64,000 nt of DNA from Burkholderiales bacterium PBB1 (GTDB lineage: Bacteria > Pseudomonadota > Gammaproteobacteria > Burkholderiales > Burkholderiaceae_C), in assembly GCA_002255905.1 (NCBI GenBank), contig NKIN01000001.1, positions 434,001 through 498,000 on the forward strand, read 5' to 3'. The notes beneath the pieces were generated by a model. That model was not told the DNA's origin, did not search any database, and was given only the letters and a program-made list of their open reading frames with translations. Made by a program: the position numbers and the translations under genes. Position 1 is the first letter of the stretch, and each line of letters opens with the position of its first letter. Below are positions 41,358-50,704 of this stretch, in pieces.

Positions 41358-42005
41358 TCAGGCGGGCCGGACGGCAGGCGCCACCGATTGCATGCGCTCG
41401 ACGTAGCGTGCGATCAGATCGACCTCCAGATTGACCGCGGCGCCGACGCTCAGGTGACCCAGTGCCGTGTTCTCGATCGTGTGCGGGATCAGGTTGATGC
41501 TGATCTCGCAGCCTGGTCCGTCTTTGGCGATGTGATCGACCACGCGGTTGACCGTCAGGCTCACGCCATTGACGGTGATCGAGCCCTTGTAGGCGAGGAA
41601 TTTCGCGAGCGCAGGCGGCACCTCGATGCGCAGGGTCCACGATTCGCCGATGGCTGCGAAATGGGTCACCTGGCCGACGCCATCGACGTGACCGCTGACC
41701 AGATGGCCACCCAGCCGGTCATTGGCGCGCAGCGCTTTTTCGAGGTTGACCGGGCCGGTCGTGGCGAGACCTGCGGTCTTGTCCAGGCTCTCGGCGGAGA
41801 CATCGACGGTAAAGATGTCGCGGGTGGCATCGAACGAGGTGACGGTCATGCAGGCGCCATTGATCGCGATGCTGTCACCCAGGCCCACATCGGCCAGGTA
41901 CTGTGGCGGCGTGGCAACCGTCAGCTGCTTGCCGTGGGATGCGTCGGTGCCGAGCGCGCGCACGTCGGAGATCCGGCCGACGCCGGTGATGATGCCGGTG
42001 AACAT
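41358..42005 (-). CDS. ribE: Riboflavin synthase alpha subunit
   Basis: A 215-residue protein with two lumazine-binding repeats. The first begins MFTGIITGVGRI, and the second contains HLVSGHVDGVGQV and SLTVNRV. Dismutates two ribityllumazines into riboflavin. It lies 12 bases after the ribD stop. Confidence 0.95.
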   Translation of the reverse strand: MFTGIITGVGRISDVRALGTDASHGKQLTVATPPQYLADVGLGDSIAINGACMTVTSFDATRDIFTVDVSAESLDKTAGLATTGPVNLEKALRANDRLGGHLVSGHVDGVGQVTHFAAIGESWTLRIEVPPALAKFLAYKGSITVNGVSLTVNRVVDHIAKDGPGCEISINLIPHTIENTALGHLSVGAAVNLEVDLIARYVERMQSVAPAVRPA

Positions 42006-42017
42006 CCGCCGATTGTC

Positions 42018-43151
42018 TCAGCCGCGGCGTTCGCCGGCTTGTGGCCGTGCCAGCACGCGCAGGTCGTCGCCGATGCGGTCCACTTGGACGAAGCGCAGCG
42101 CCACCGCGTCCGCCAGGCCCTCCAGCGGACCGAATGACGCGATGTCGAGACCAGTGCCCAGCAGCTTCGGAGCGATGTAGAGCAGGACCTCGTCGACCAG
42201 CCGCTCGCGCACGAACGATCCGTTGAGCTTGCGACCGGCTTCGACATGCAATTCGTTGACGCCGCGCACGGACAGATCGGCCAGCATCGCGGCCAGATCG
42301 ACCTTGTCGTTGGCGCCGGGAACCTGTGCCACCTCGATGCCGCGCGCGGCAAAAGCGGCGCGGCGCTCGTCCGTCGGGCGGGCGGTGTACACCAGCACCG
42401 GTCCGGGTGCATCGAAGATGCGTCCGTCGAGCGGCGCATCGAGCCGTGAATCGACCACCACCCGTAGGGGCTGCCGTGGCGTGGGCACCAACCGCACATC
42501 GAGCCGTGGGTTGTCGTCGAGCACGGTGCCCACGCCGGTCAGCACCGCGCTGGCGCGGCGCCGCCAGGCGTGGCCATCGGTGCGGGCCGCCTCGCCGGTG
42601 ATCCACTGGCTGACGCCGTTGGGCAGCGCGGTGCGTCCGTCGAGCGAAGCCGCAACCTTCAGCCGCACCCAGGGGCGACCACGCTCCATCCGGGAAAGGA
42701 AACCGATGTTGAGTTCTCGGGCGGCCTCTGCCCCCACGCCGCTGATCACCTCGATGCCGGCGGCTCGCAAGCGTGCCGCGCCTTGCCCCGCGACCAGTGG
42801 GTTCGGATCTTCGATCGCCATCACCACGCGGCCCACCCCCGCGTGCACCAGCGCATCGCAGCAAGGCGGTGTGCGACCGTGGTGGGCGCAGGGCTCGAGC
42901 GTGACGACGACGGTGGCGTCTCGCACCGAATGGCCGTGGTCTGCCGCATCGCGCAAGGCCATCACCTCGGCATGTGGGCCACCCGCCTGTTGGGTGTGGC
43001 CGCGGCCGATCAGCTGACCATCGGCCGACACGATGACGCAGCCGACACGCGGGTTCGGTTCGCAGAGCGCGATGGCTTGCTCTGCCAGTGCCAGCGCCTC
43101 GGCCATCCAACGCTCCCAGAGGTCGGCGGGATTTGCAGGAGTCGGGCTCAT
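42018..43151 (-). CDS. ribD: Bifunctional pyrimidine deaminase / reductase
   Basis: A 377-residue RibD. The N-terminal deaminase has zinc ligands HAEVMAL and PCAHHGRTPPC (about 60-95). The C-terminal reductase domain (about 160-370) has RPWVRLKVAASLDGRTA and LHVEAGRKLNGSF. ATG 43151 is preferred because it lies 16 bases after the PilV-like stop; an in-frame ATG at 43205 would overlap that gene. It catalyses the second and third steps of riboflavin synthesis. Confidence 0.93.
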   Translation of the reverse strand: MSPTPANPADLWERWMAEALALAEQAIALCEPNPRVGCVIVSADGQLIGRGHTQQAGGPHAEVMALRDAADHGHSVRDATVVVTLEPCAHHGRTPPCCDALVHAGVGRVVMAIEDPNPLVAGQGAARLRAAGIEVISGVGAEAARELNIGFLSRMERGRPWVRLKVAASLDGRTALPNGVSQWITGEAARTDGHAWRRRASAVLTGVGTVLDDNPRLDVRLVPTPRQPLRVVVDSRLDAPLDGRIFDAPGPVLVYTARPTDERRAAFAARGIEVAQVPGANDKVDLAAMLADLSVRGVNELHVEAGRKLNGSFVRERLVDEVLLYIAPKLLGTGLDIASFGPLEGLADAVALRFVQVDRIGDDLRVLARPQAGERRG

Positions 43152-43167
43152 TGGCGGCGGGGCGGTG

Positions 43168-44481
43168 TCAGGGTTGGTGTCGGGCGGTCGAGTACGCCGA
43201 GGCATCGGGTACGTCGGCAGGGTCGATTCTCGTGGCAGTGCTGCCTGGGCAGCTCTGATCGCCACGAATCACCAGGAAATTCTGCTGCTGCAAGGTCCGA
43301 TCGACGTCGCTGTAGGCTGCCGGATGCTCCTCGTTGCGCTCGATCGCGCCGCTGCGGTCGAGGTCGGTCGTGTAGCGGCAGACCTGGTGGTCTGCCGCCG
43401 TCGTGCCGATCGACCAGCCCAGTGGTACCAGCTGGCTGCGTCCAGACCAGCGCCCCGCCGAACCGCGCAACGGCACCACACACTGATAAGCGACGTAGCG
43501 TTCACCGAGCTCGGTCCATTCGGCGATACCCAGGCTGGCTGGCATCGCCGAATGGGGCACCGCCTCGCGGCGAATGCCGTCGGCAGTGCGGTACTGAACC
43601 GTCTTCAGCGCCTCGGTGCTGCACACCGGGGAGGCCGCATCGGCGGCACCGGTCAACGTCACTGACACGGCCACGTCGAGCGGAATGTCATCGGCCGCCT
43701 GCGGATTCGGTGGGCTGGCGTTCGAGTAGCGCACGGTGCCGCTGAGCCACAGGCCACGCAGCTCGCTGCAGCGGGTCAGATCGCGGGTGTCGAGCTGTGC
43801 CGTGGTCCGGTCGCTTGCCACCTCGGTGCAGCGATGCGTGACCTGGGCGCTCAGGGGGTCGAACACATAGGCGATGGTGCCTGCGGTGCCAGGCTTCAGC
43901 ACGCTGCGCCCGTCGCCGAGCTGCTTGGCGTTCACAGGGATGCCGGGCGGTCGCGCGTAGCCGCTGCCGGACGCGAGCAGGCTGGGCGCCACCGTCAGCG
44001 CGCCGGACAGCGTGGGGCTCTCGCCGGCAATCGCCGAGTTCAGCACCGTCTGTTGCATCCGGCCGTCGCGTGCGGACCAGGCCACGCTGACGGTGGCTGA
44101 TTTCAGGCGTGATGTGCTGCTGTCGTCGATCTGGCGTGTGAGATGGAACACCGTGTTCAGCGAGGCACCGTTCAATCGATCGACCGCGGCGGTGACGGTC
44201 TCGATGCGCTCGTAGGTGGTTACGCTCGGCGCAGTCGCATCGGTCTGCAATGACGCGAAGGATCGCAGCGACTCGATGTCTTCCTGGGCGATGCGCATCG
44301 CTTCGGAGCGCTGGCGCGACAGATCGGCATGGGCTTGCAGGTGCAACTGCAGTTTCCCCATCGACAGCACCCCGGCTGCAAGCACCAGAAAGGCCAGCAG
44401 GGCGTCGATCACAGTAACACCGCGCTGGAGACGAGCCCTGCAGCCTGGGCGCGCCCGCGACTCAGCGGTTGGCGTTGACAT
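43168..44481 (-). CDS. PilV-like minor pilin, unusually long
   Basis: A 437-residue protein with a prepilin leader and helix LQRGVTVIDALLAFLVLAAGVLSMGKLQLHLQAHADLSRQRSEAMRIAQEDIESLRSF, the standard PilV N-terminus with Asp in place of Glu5. The body of about 370 residues is much longer than typical PilV (about 150-200). It contains several Cys and ends with an EF-hand-like stretch DLDRSGAIERNEEH (about 385). Overlaps the PilX-like gene by one base (TGATG). Confidence 0.72.
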   Translation of the reverse strand: MSTPTAESRARPGCRARLQRGVTVIDALLAFLVLAAGVLSMGKLQLHLQAHADLSRQRSEAMRIAQEDIESLRSFASLQTDATAPSVTTYERIETVTAAVDRLNGASLNTVFHLTRQIDDSSTSRLKSATVSVAWSARDGRMQQTVLNSAIAGESPTLSGALTVAPSLLASGSGYARPPGIPVNAKQLGDGRSVLKPGTAGTIAYVFDPLSAQVTHRCTEVASDRTTAQLDTRDLTRCSELRGLWLSGTVRYSNASPPNPQAADDIPLDVAVSVTLTGAADAASPVCSTEALKTVQYRTADGIRREAVPHSAMPASLGIAEWTELGERYVAYQCVVPLRGSAGRWSGRSQLVPLGWSIGTTAADHQVCRYTTDLDRSGAIERNEEHPAAYSDVDRTLQQQNFLVIRGDQSCPGSTATRIDPADVPDASAYSTARHQP

Positions 44482-45788
44482 CAGAAGTCCCTCCAGCTGC
44501 CGGGCACGCGGGCGAAGCTGCCGGTGTGGCGTTGCAGCGCGCGCAATACCGCAGCGTCGTAATGCAGATCGGGTGCGCCGTTGCCGCGATAGCTGGTTGC
44601 CGATATCAGCGCACCACGCACCTGCGCCTGCGGGCTGCTGGCGTCTTCCCAGTGGATGTCGCTGGCGTACACCAACCCATGCACGGCCACATCGCCGCTC
44701 AGCGTCAGCGTGCCGCCGACCACCAGCACCACCGGTTGCGAGGCCGAGCCCAGCGTCAGCGGGCCTGCCAGCCGGGCATCGCCCGCGATCGAGACCATGC
44801 GGTTGGCTGCCATGCCGTCGATCGCTGCAGCCACCCGGGCGCCACACTCGGTGCGGCAATCCATCGCCTGCACCGCGGAGTGGGTGTTCCAGCCAGCAGG
44901 ATCGACCCCGAAATGGGTGGCGAAGAGGTGGTTGCCATCGATCGCGGCCAGCGCCGCGTCCTGGGCCGACACCGAGGCGCTCGCCACCCCGCCAGGCGCA
45001 GTGGACAAGCGCAGCGCCGAGCCGATCAGGTTGCCGCCGGTGCGCACGGTGAGGCCTCCTGATGTGACATCGGGGTTGTGCACACCCAGCGCAGCGGTGC
45101 CCACATCGACCGAGCCCTTGGCCGTCAAGGCGGCGCTCGGCACGACCCGCAGTCCGGGCAGCAGGCCGACCAACACCTGCAGCCGCGACGAGGCATCCGG
45201 ACGCCCTGCGGCGTCAGGCCGGCACGGGCCCTCGGCGCTGGAACAGCCCGTCGAGGTGATGCGGATCACGCCGGGCTGCGCCTCGGCGCTGAACTGCACG
45301 GTGAACGCGGGGTGCGGCAAGCCGTCATCCGGGGCTATTCCAGCAATCGACGCCAAGCCGCTCGACGGGCACTGACACGACCAGCCTGCGGCAGCGCGTA
45401 CGCAGGCGGGCTGCAGGGCGATCGCCGTGGTGCCTGAGGTCCAGCTCACCGGAGTCAACCGTCCGGTGTCGGGTTGGGATTGCAGGTATCGCTCACGAAA
45501 CGATGTGTGCGTGCTGTCTGCGCTCGGCAGGCACTGCCCGTCGATGCGTCGGGGCTGGTTCAGCTGGGCGATTGCCCAATCGATGCCGGCCTCTGCCGCT
45601 TCGAAGGCCTGCGCTGCGCGGTATTGGTTGGCCGACGCGCGCTGCTCGAACACCAATCCCCGGTTGGCGTAGGCGGCCACCAGGCACATCGCAAAAAAGA
45701 GCAGCAAGGTCACGGCCAGCGCTGCGGCGCCGCGCTGCCGATTCGCCGTGGGTCTGCCGAGAAGAGAGGGCTGCATGTCGTGCCTCAT
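44481..45788 (-). CDS. PilX-like minor pilin, unusually long
   Basis: A 435-residue protein with a PilX N-terminal segment (QRGAAALAVTLLLFFAMCLVAAYANRGLVFEQRASANQYRAAQAFEAAEAGIDWAIAQLN). A long C-terminal part resembles a beta-solenoid with alternating hydrophobic strands (VVLVVGGTLTLSGDVAVHGLVYASDIHW). PilX of Neisseria or Pseudomonas is under 200 residues, so this is an extended form seen mainly in betaproteobacteria. The ATG overlaps the PilW stop (ATGA). Confidence 0.68.
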   Translation of the reverse strand: MRHDMQPSLLGRPTANRQRGAAALAVTLLLFFAMCLVAAYANRGLVFEQRASANQYRAAQAFEAAEAGIDWAIAQLNQPRRIDGQCLPSADSTHTSFRERYLQSQPDTGRLTPVSWTSGTTAIALQPACVRAAAGWSCQCPSSGLASIAGIAPDDGLPHPAFTVQFSAEAQPGVIRITSTGCSSAEGPCRPDAAGRPDASSRLQVLVGLLPGLRVVPSAALTAKGSVDVGTAALGVHNPDVTSGGLTVRTGGNLIGSALRLSTAPGGVASASVSAQDAALAAIDGNHLFATHFGVDPAGWNTHSAVQAMDCRTECGARVAAAIDGMAANRMVSIAGDARLAGPLTLGSASQPVVLVVGGTLTLSGDVAVHGLVYASDIHWEDASSPQAQVRGALISATSYRGNGAPDLHYDAAVLRALQRHTGSFARVPGSWRDF

Positions 45789-46468
45789 GCCGGGCAATGG
45801 CCCGTGATCGTGTCGTTGCGCAATCGCACCGTGGAACGCACGCTGCGCTCGATCGTGGTTTCGCCCACACCCTGTGCGGTCAGCATCAGCATCAGGCTGC
45901 GCACATGCAGCTGCGGCGGGCAGTTCAGGTCTGCCGTGGGGCAGGGTGTGGTGCAAGAACCTGCCAGGCTGCGCAGCTGCTCGGTCGGTGTGATCTCGAA
46001 GCGGGTGACCCTCATCGTGGTGCTGTCCGTCATCGCCTGCCATGGGGAGGTGCCCAGCTGAAGCTCAAGGACGCCGTTGCGCAGGCGGTAACTGAACTGC
46101 TCGTTGCCATCGACCACGTCGTTTTCCACGGCATCGCGGGAATAGCGAAAGGCAACAGCGGAGCCTGATGTGGTCATGGTGGTGTACGGGTTGATCGCCG
46201 CGCTCGCGACGCCCGTCGGTGGCCACACCGCGTGATCGGCTGCACCCCAATAACTCACACGGCGCAGATCGCGGGCCATCAGATCGGTGGCTGCGCGCAA
46301 GTCCTGCATCAACCGGTTCTGCGCGATCAGTGTGCGGCTCTCGCGCAGTTGCATCTGCAGTGCCATCAGACTGGCACCGACGATGAACAGGCCGATCGTG
46401 ATGCCGATCAGCAGCTCGACCAGCGACACGCCAGCTTGCTGCCTGGCTGGTTCAGGCGCGCGCAGCAT
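45785..46468 (-). CDS. PilW-like minor pilin
   Basis: A 227-residue prepilin-like protein with QAGVSLVELLIGITIGLFIVGASLMALQMQLRESRTLIAQNRLMQDLRAATDLMARDLRRVSYWG, the standard PilW N-terminus with Glu5. It ends with a short beta region and a terminal Cys. It starts one base after the PilE-like gene. Confidence 0.82.
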   Translation of the reverse strand: MLRAPEPARQQAGVSLVELLIGITIGLFIVGASLMALQMQLRESRTLIAQNRLMQDLRAATDLMARDLRRVSYWGAADHAVWPPTGVASAAINPYTTMTTSGSAVAFRYSRDAVENDVVDGNEQFSYRLRNGVLELQLGTSPWQAMTDSTTMRVTRFEITPTEQLRSLAGSCTTPCPTADLNCPPQLHVRSLMLMLTAQGVGETTIERSVRSTVRLRNDTITGHCPA

Positions 46469-46469
46469 C

Positions 46470-46946
46470 TCACAGCCTCCAGCAGCGATCGTTCAGCGCC
46501 GCGCTGTTGTCGGTGGCCTCGGTGGCGCCAGAGGCGTAGCGGACGTTGAGCCCCTCGACGGTGAGCCGCAGGTGTCGGCAGCGCGTGTCTCGTTGCTGGC
46601 TGCCGGTGGCCGCGGCGTGCAGCACATAGCCGTCAGACGATGGATTCAATATTGCGATGTCGTAGTGCCGGGACGGCGGTGCACTGCCCATGCCGAGTTG
46701 CGACAGCTCGGCGTAGCTGGGGTGTTCAGACCGGAATCGCTCTTGCAGCAGTTGCACCTTCATCAGTGCGAGCAAGGCATCGGAGCGCCGTGTACTCGCC
46801 ATCGTGCTGCTGAAGGCGGGATAGGCCACCGACGACAGCACACCGATGACGGCGACGCAGATCATCAATTCGATCAAGGTGAAGCCGCGCGACGGGTGTC
46901 GTGACGGTGATGACGATGGCGGTGCGATCCGTGCAGGCTGTGACAT
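46470..46946 (-). CDS. PilE-like minor pilin
   Basis: A 158-residue prepilin with SRGFTLIELMICVAVIGVLSSVAYPAFSSTMASTRRSDALLALMKVQLLQERFRSEHPSYAEL and a C-terminal Cys pair near 119 and 155, typical of PilE-family minor pilins. ATG 46946 gives a leader of about 20 residues. It is a minor rather than a major pilin by context. Confidence 0.8.
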   Translation of the reverse strand: MSQPARIAPPSSSPSRHPSRGFTLIELMICVAVIGVLSSVAYPAFSSTMASTRRSDALLALMKVQLLQERFRSEHPSYAELSQLGMGSAPPSRHYDIAILNPSSDGYVLHAAATGSQQRDTRCRHLRLTVEGLNVRYASGATEATDNSAALNDRCWRL

Positions 46947-46971
46947 GGTGGCTTCCTCGGTGGGTGAAGGA

Positions 46972-47535
46972 TCAGCAGGCCCGGTAGCCCGGCAAGGTCG
47001 GGTTGCCGTTGGGTGTGCAGGTGCGCACGCGCCCCAGCACGTTGACGATGTGGTGGATCGAGCCGGCCGTCGTCGATACCACCCGCAGCGTGCCGGCGGG
47101 GGTGCTGGTGCCGTGAAGTGGATCAAACAGGATCGACGCGACGTTGGTTTGCACGCTGAGGCCGGTCGATGCGGGCACGCTCACCGTTCTCAGCTGCACC
47201 GCGTCGGCGGTGCAGACAGCGACAAGGGTGTGGGCGGTGCAGGCGCACTGGTTGCGCGCACCGCTGTGCAGCACGTAGCAGGTGCCTCCGGCGGGGCTGT
47301 AGATGCTCAGGCGCAGCGGCTCGTTGCGCCACACCGATGCACTGCGCGCGAATTGCACATCGGTGGCCAGTTGGGCCGCCAGGCCGCCCAGCCGCTGGCG
47401 CTCGATCAGACCGCTGAAACTGGGAGCGGCACTGCAGACCAGCACTGCCAGGATCGCCAGTGTGATGGCTGATTCCACCAGCGTGATACCGCGCTGCCGC
47501 TTCGTGGGTTGGGTGGTGCGGTGCAGTGAGTCCAT
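46972..47535 (-). CDS. FimT/GspH-type minor pilin
   Basis: A 187-residue pseudopilin: QRGITLVESAITLAILAVLVCSAAPSFSGLIERQRLGGLAAQLATDVQFARSASVWRNEPLRLSI is the FimT/GspH signature. A C-terminal disulfide region (TCTPNGNPTLPGYRAC) follows. First gene of a five-gene minor pilin operon. No PilY1-type tip protein follows. Confidence 0.8.
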   Translation of the reverse strand: MDSLHRTTQPTKRQRGITLVESAITLAILAVLVCSAAPSFSGLIERQRLGGLAAQLATDVQFARSASVWRNEPLRLSIYSPAGGTCYVLHSGARNQCACTAHTLVAVCTADAVQLRTVSVPASTGLSVQTNVASILFDPLHGTSTPAGTLRVVSTTAGSIHHIVNVLGRVRTCTPNGNPTLPGYRAC

Positions 47536-47658
47536 GGGCTCACTGTAGAAATCACGCCCGGGCTCTGCGACCCCTGGATGTGGGTTCGAGCCGTCCTCAC
47601 TGGAGGGCCCACACTCGGGGGTGAATGTTCTGGCGTTGGAGGTGCTGCGGACCTGCGA

Positions 47659-48102
47659 TCAGATGTCGCGGATCAGTTGCCGGAACTCGTCGACATCCTC
47701 GAAGCTGCGATAGACCGACGCGAAGCGCACATAGGCCACCTTGTCGATGCGCTTGAGCTCGCGCATCACCAGTTCACCCAAGCGCGTCGACGGCACTTCC
47801 TTGGCGCCGCTGTTGAGGATCTTTTCCTGCATGCGCTCGAGTGCGGCGTCGATCTGCTCGACGCTGACCGGCCGCTTGCGCAGTGCCAGCGTCATCGAGG
47901 CGCGCAGCTTCGACAGATCGAATTCGGCGCGCGTGCCGTCTTTCTTGACGACGGCGGGCAGGGCGATTTCGGCACGCTCGTAGGTGGTGAAGCGTTTGTC
48001 GCAGCTGTGGCAGCGACGACGACGGCGTACCACGTCGCCTTCGTCGGACTCACGCGTCTCGACGACCTGCGTGTCTTCGTGGCTGCAGTAGGGACAACGC
48101 AT
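47659..48102 (-). CDS. nrdR: NrdR transcriptional repressor
   Basis: A 147-residue protein with an N-terminal zinc ribbon ([14 protein letters not shown]) and an ATP-cone ([33 protein letters not shown]) that senses dATP/ATP to repress ribonucleotide reductase genes. Located 70 bases downstream of glyA, the usual betaproteobacterial order. Confidence 0.96.
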   Translation of the reverse strand: MRCPYCSHEDTQVVETRESDEGDVVRRRRRCHSCDKRFTTYERAEIALPAVVKKDGTRAEFDLSKLRASMTLALRKRPVSVEQIDAALERMQEKILNSGAKEVPSTRLGELVMRELKRIDKVAYVRFASVYRSFEDVDEFRQLIRDI

Positions 48103-48172
48103 GTGAACAGGCCCGTCGCTGCGAGTTCAACAGGACGGGCCGAGAGCGATCAACACACCGAAGCGGCGCGCT

Positions 48173-49423
48173 TCAGCGGTACACCGGGAAATCGCGTGTC
48201 AACGCGGCCACCTTGCTGCGCACCGCGGCCAGGTTCGCCTCGTCGTGCGGGTTGTCCAGCACGTCGGCGATCAGGTGCGCGGTGATGCGCGTCTGCTCTT
48301 CCTTAAAGCCACGCGTGGTCAGCGCCGGCGTGCCCAGCCGGATGCCGCTGGTGACCATCGGCTTTTGCGGGTCGTTCGGGATGCCGTTCTTGTTGCAGGT
48401 CATGTGCGCGAGACCCAGCACCGCTTCGGCTTCCTTGCCAGTCAGATTCTTCGGCCGCAGATCGACCAGCATCACATGGCTTTCGGTGCGACCGCTGACG
48501 ATGCGCAGGCCGCGCGCGATCAGCGTCTCGGCCAGCACCTTGGCGTTCGTCACGACCTGCTGCTGATAGGCCTTGAACTCCGGCGACAGCGCCTCCTTGA
48601 AGGCCACCGCCTTGCCGGCGATCACGTGCATCAGCGGGCCGCCCTGCAGGCCCGGGAACACTGCGCTGTTGATCTTCTTGGCAATGTCCTCGTGGTTGGT
48701 CAGCACGATGCCGCCACGCGGGCCACGCAGACTCTTGTGGGTGGTCGACGTCACCACATCGGCGTGCGGCAGCGGGTTCGGATACACGCCAGCGGCGATC
48801 AAGCCGGCGTAGTGCGCCATGTCCACCATGAAGTGCGCGCCGATGGCCTTGGCGACCTTGGCAAAGCGCTCGAAGTCGATGCGCAGGGCGTAGGCCGATG
48901 CGCCGGCGATGATCAGCTTGGGCTTGTGTTCGTGCGCCAGGCGCTCCATCGCGTCGTAGTCGATCTCTTCCTGGGCGTTCAGGCCGTAGCTCACCACCTT
49001 GAACCACTTGCCGCTCATGTTCAGTGGCATGCCGTGCGTCAGGTGGCCACCTTCGGCTAGGCTCATGCCCATGATGGTGTCGCCGGGCTGCAGCAGCGCG
49101 AAGAACACCGCCTGGTTGGCCTGCGAGCCGGAATTGGGCTGCACGTTGGCGTAACCGGCACCGAACAGTTCTTTCAACCGGTCGATGGCGAGCTGCTCGG
49201 CGATGTCCACGAACTCGCAGCCGCCGTAATAGCGCTTGCCGGGATAGCCTTCGGCGTACTTGTTGGTCAGCTGGCTGCCTTGCGCCTGCATCACGGCAGG
49301 CGAGGTGTAGTTCTCGGAAGCGATCAGCTCGATGTGGTCTTCCTGGCGCTGGTTTTCGCGCTGCACGACCGACCACAGTTCAGGATCGATGTGGGCGAGG
49401 GTGGACTGGCTGCGGTCGAACAT
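48173..49423 (-). CDS. glyA: Serine hydroxymethyltransferase
   Basis: A 416-residue [18 protein letters not shown] lies near residue 36, [10 protein letters not shown] near 98, the PLP Lys in [19 protein letters not shown] near 228, and [19 protein letters not shown] near 358. Converts serine and tetrahydrofolate to glycine and methylene-THF. No glycine riboswitch is seen in the 123-base upstream gap. Confidence 0.97.
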   Translation of the reverse strand: MFDRSQSTLAHIDPELWSVVQRENQRQEDHIELIASENYTSPAVMQAQGSQLTNKYAEGYPGKRYYGGCEFVDIAEQLAIDRLKELFGAGYANVQPNSGSQANQAVFFALLQPGDTIMGMSLAEGGHLTHGMPLNMSGKWFKVVSYGLNAQEEIDYDAMERLAHEHKPKLIIAGASAYALRIDFERFAKVAKAIGAHFMVDMAHYAGLIAAGVYPNPLPHADVVTSTTHKSLRGPRGGIVLTNHEDIAKKINSAVFPGLQGGPLMHVIAGKAVAFKEALSPEFKAYQQQVVTNAKVLAETLIARGLRIVSGRTESHVMLVDLRPKNLTGKEAEAVLGLAHMTCNKNGIPNDPQKPMVTSGIRLGTPALTTRGFKEEQTRITAHLIADVLDNPHDEANLAAVRSKVAALTRDFPVYR

Positions 49424-49546
49424 GAAACGGTCCTCTGCGACGGGAATTCAGGGATCAGGGTGCGACGGAATATCGCACGAGCAACGAGCTTCAGTGGGTC
49501 GGCGGGCCATGGCGCGCCGGCACCGCACAGCCGTATTTTCTCGGGT

Positions 49547-50446
49547 TCAGTGCAACGAGGCCAGTTGCTCGTCGACTTTTCGCTCGGGAGTGTCGCTGAC
49601 GGGCGAGGCAGGTGCTTCAGTTTCCACGGCGGCATGCGGCACGGAACTGACCACGTTGGGGGCATTGACCGCCACCAGCTTGCCACTGGCGACGGCCAGC
49701 AGATGGGCTTGCTCGTTCAGCACCTTGGCGGCGTAGCCCCCATCATCGTCCAGGTTCGCAGCGCCCACGTACGAGCGAAGACCCGCCTCGACGCCACCCG
49801 CGCGGGTGATGCATTCCTTGAGCACCTGCACGCCGACGCGCAGGTTGGTGACCGGATCGAAAGCCGCAAAGTTGCCGCCGAAAGCCTCGTACTTGTCATC
49901 GTGCACGCGGGTCATCACCTGCATCAATCCCTGCGCACCGACGGAACTCTGGGCGAATGGGTTGAAGCTGGACTCGATCGCCATGATCGCCAGGATCAGT
50001 GTGGGGTCCAGCCCGACGCGGGCACCCACCTGCCAGGCCTCGGTGACCAGTCGGCTGACCGGCTCGGGCGCCACTTTGTAGCGTCGTGCCAGCCATTGCG
50101 CGACGGCCGCCTGCTGACGCGTCAGCTCTTTCGGATCGCTGGCGGTGGCGCGCGCGATCGCATCAGGCTCTTTCAGGTCACTGGCCAGTTGCTCGGCCGG
50201 ATCGGTGCGGGCCACCTGGCGGGCTTGCAGCCAACCCAATGCCTGCATTTCGACGGTGTGACGCAATTCGGAGTGGCCGGCCACGAAGATCACCAGTGCC
50301 ACGGCAATCAGGCCCAGCAAGGCCAGCGTGTTGTGGCTGACTTCCAGCAGGCCGTGCCCCACGTCTTGCAGGAACACGACGGTCGAGCGCACCGAGGCAC
50401 GACCCCAGTGCTGAACTGTCGACGAAAGCTTCTCAACGATGGACAT
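49547..50446 (-). CDS. Membrane-anchored lytic transglycosylase (SLT domain)
   Basis: A 299-residue protein with one N-terminal membrane segment (about 40-58, TLALLGLIAVALVIFVAGHS). A SLT goose-lysozyme domain follows at about 135-260, with catalytic Glu in MAIESSFNPFAQSSVGAQGLMQVM. It cleaves peptidoglycan glycosidic bonds; such proteins may remodel the wall or make space for envelope machines. The C-terminal tail of about 50 residues is low-complexity. It is divergent from ubiD. Confidence 0.85.
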   Translation of the reverse strand: MSIVEKLSSTVQHWGRASVRSTVVFLQDVGHGLLEVSHNTLALLGLIAVALVIFVAGHSELRHTVEMQALGWLQARQVARTDPAEQLASDLKEPDAIARATASDPKELTRQQAAVAQWLARRYKVAPEPVSRLVTEAWQVGARVGLDPTLILAIMAIESSFNPFAQSSVGAQGLMQVMTRVHDDKYEAFGGNFAAFDPVTNLRVGVQVLKECITRAGGVEAGLRSYVGAANLDDDGGYAAKVLNEQAHLLAVASGKLVAVNAPNVVSSVPHAAVETEAPASPVSDTPERKVDEQLASLH

Positions 50447-50704
50447 GTCTCACTTGCCTCTCGGCCCCACTCAGGCGCTGGCCTGCGGAGCTTCTTCGAG
50501 CGGCGCGCCGAACATAATCGGTCGCGCTGGCGGTTCGGGCCGGTTTTCATGACCGACTGAGCCCGCAACGAATTCGCTCGATGCCTTTCAGATGAATGAG
50601 TGCCGACTAGGGTTACTACCCATTAAGCACCGTTGGGCGGAATTCTAGAAAGCAAAAATATAACCAGTCAACCATTAGATAACGATCTCTAACTACGAAT
50701 AGAT
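50447..50704. promoter_or_regulatory. Divergent intergenic region with AT-rich island
   Basis: 258 bases between the transglycosylase and ubiD starts. From about 50590 to 50704 the sequence is roughly 60% A+T, in strong contrast to its surroundings. It contains TATAAC near 50652 and several TA-rich stretches that could serve as -10 elements in either direction. The ubiD ATG at 50705 has no clear Shine-Dalgarno sequence. I see no gene here. Confidence 0.5.

Noticed and set aside
43152-43167. FMN riboswitch upstream of the riboflavin genes
   Set aside because: The gap before ribD is only 16 bases and I find no RFN-type conserved blocks upstream of ribD, ribE or ribB.
49424-49546. Glycine or THF riboswitch upstream of glyA
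   Set aside because: No paired conserved core of these riboswitches is visible in the 123-base gap.
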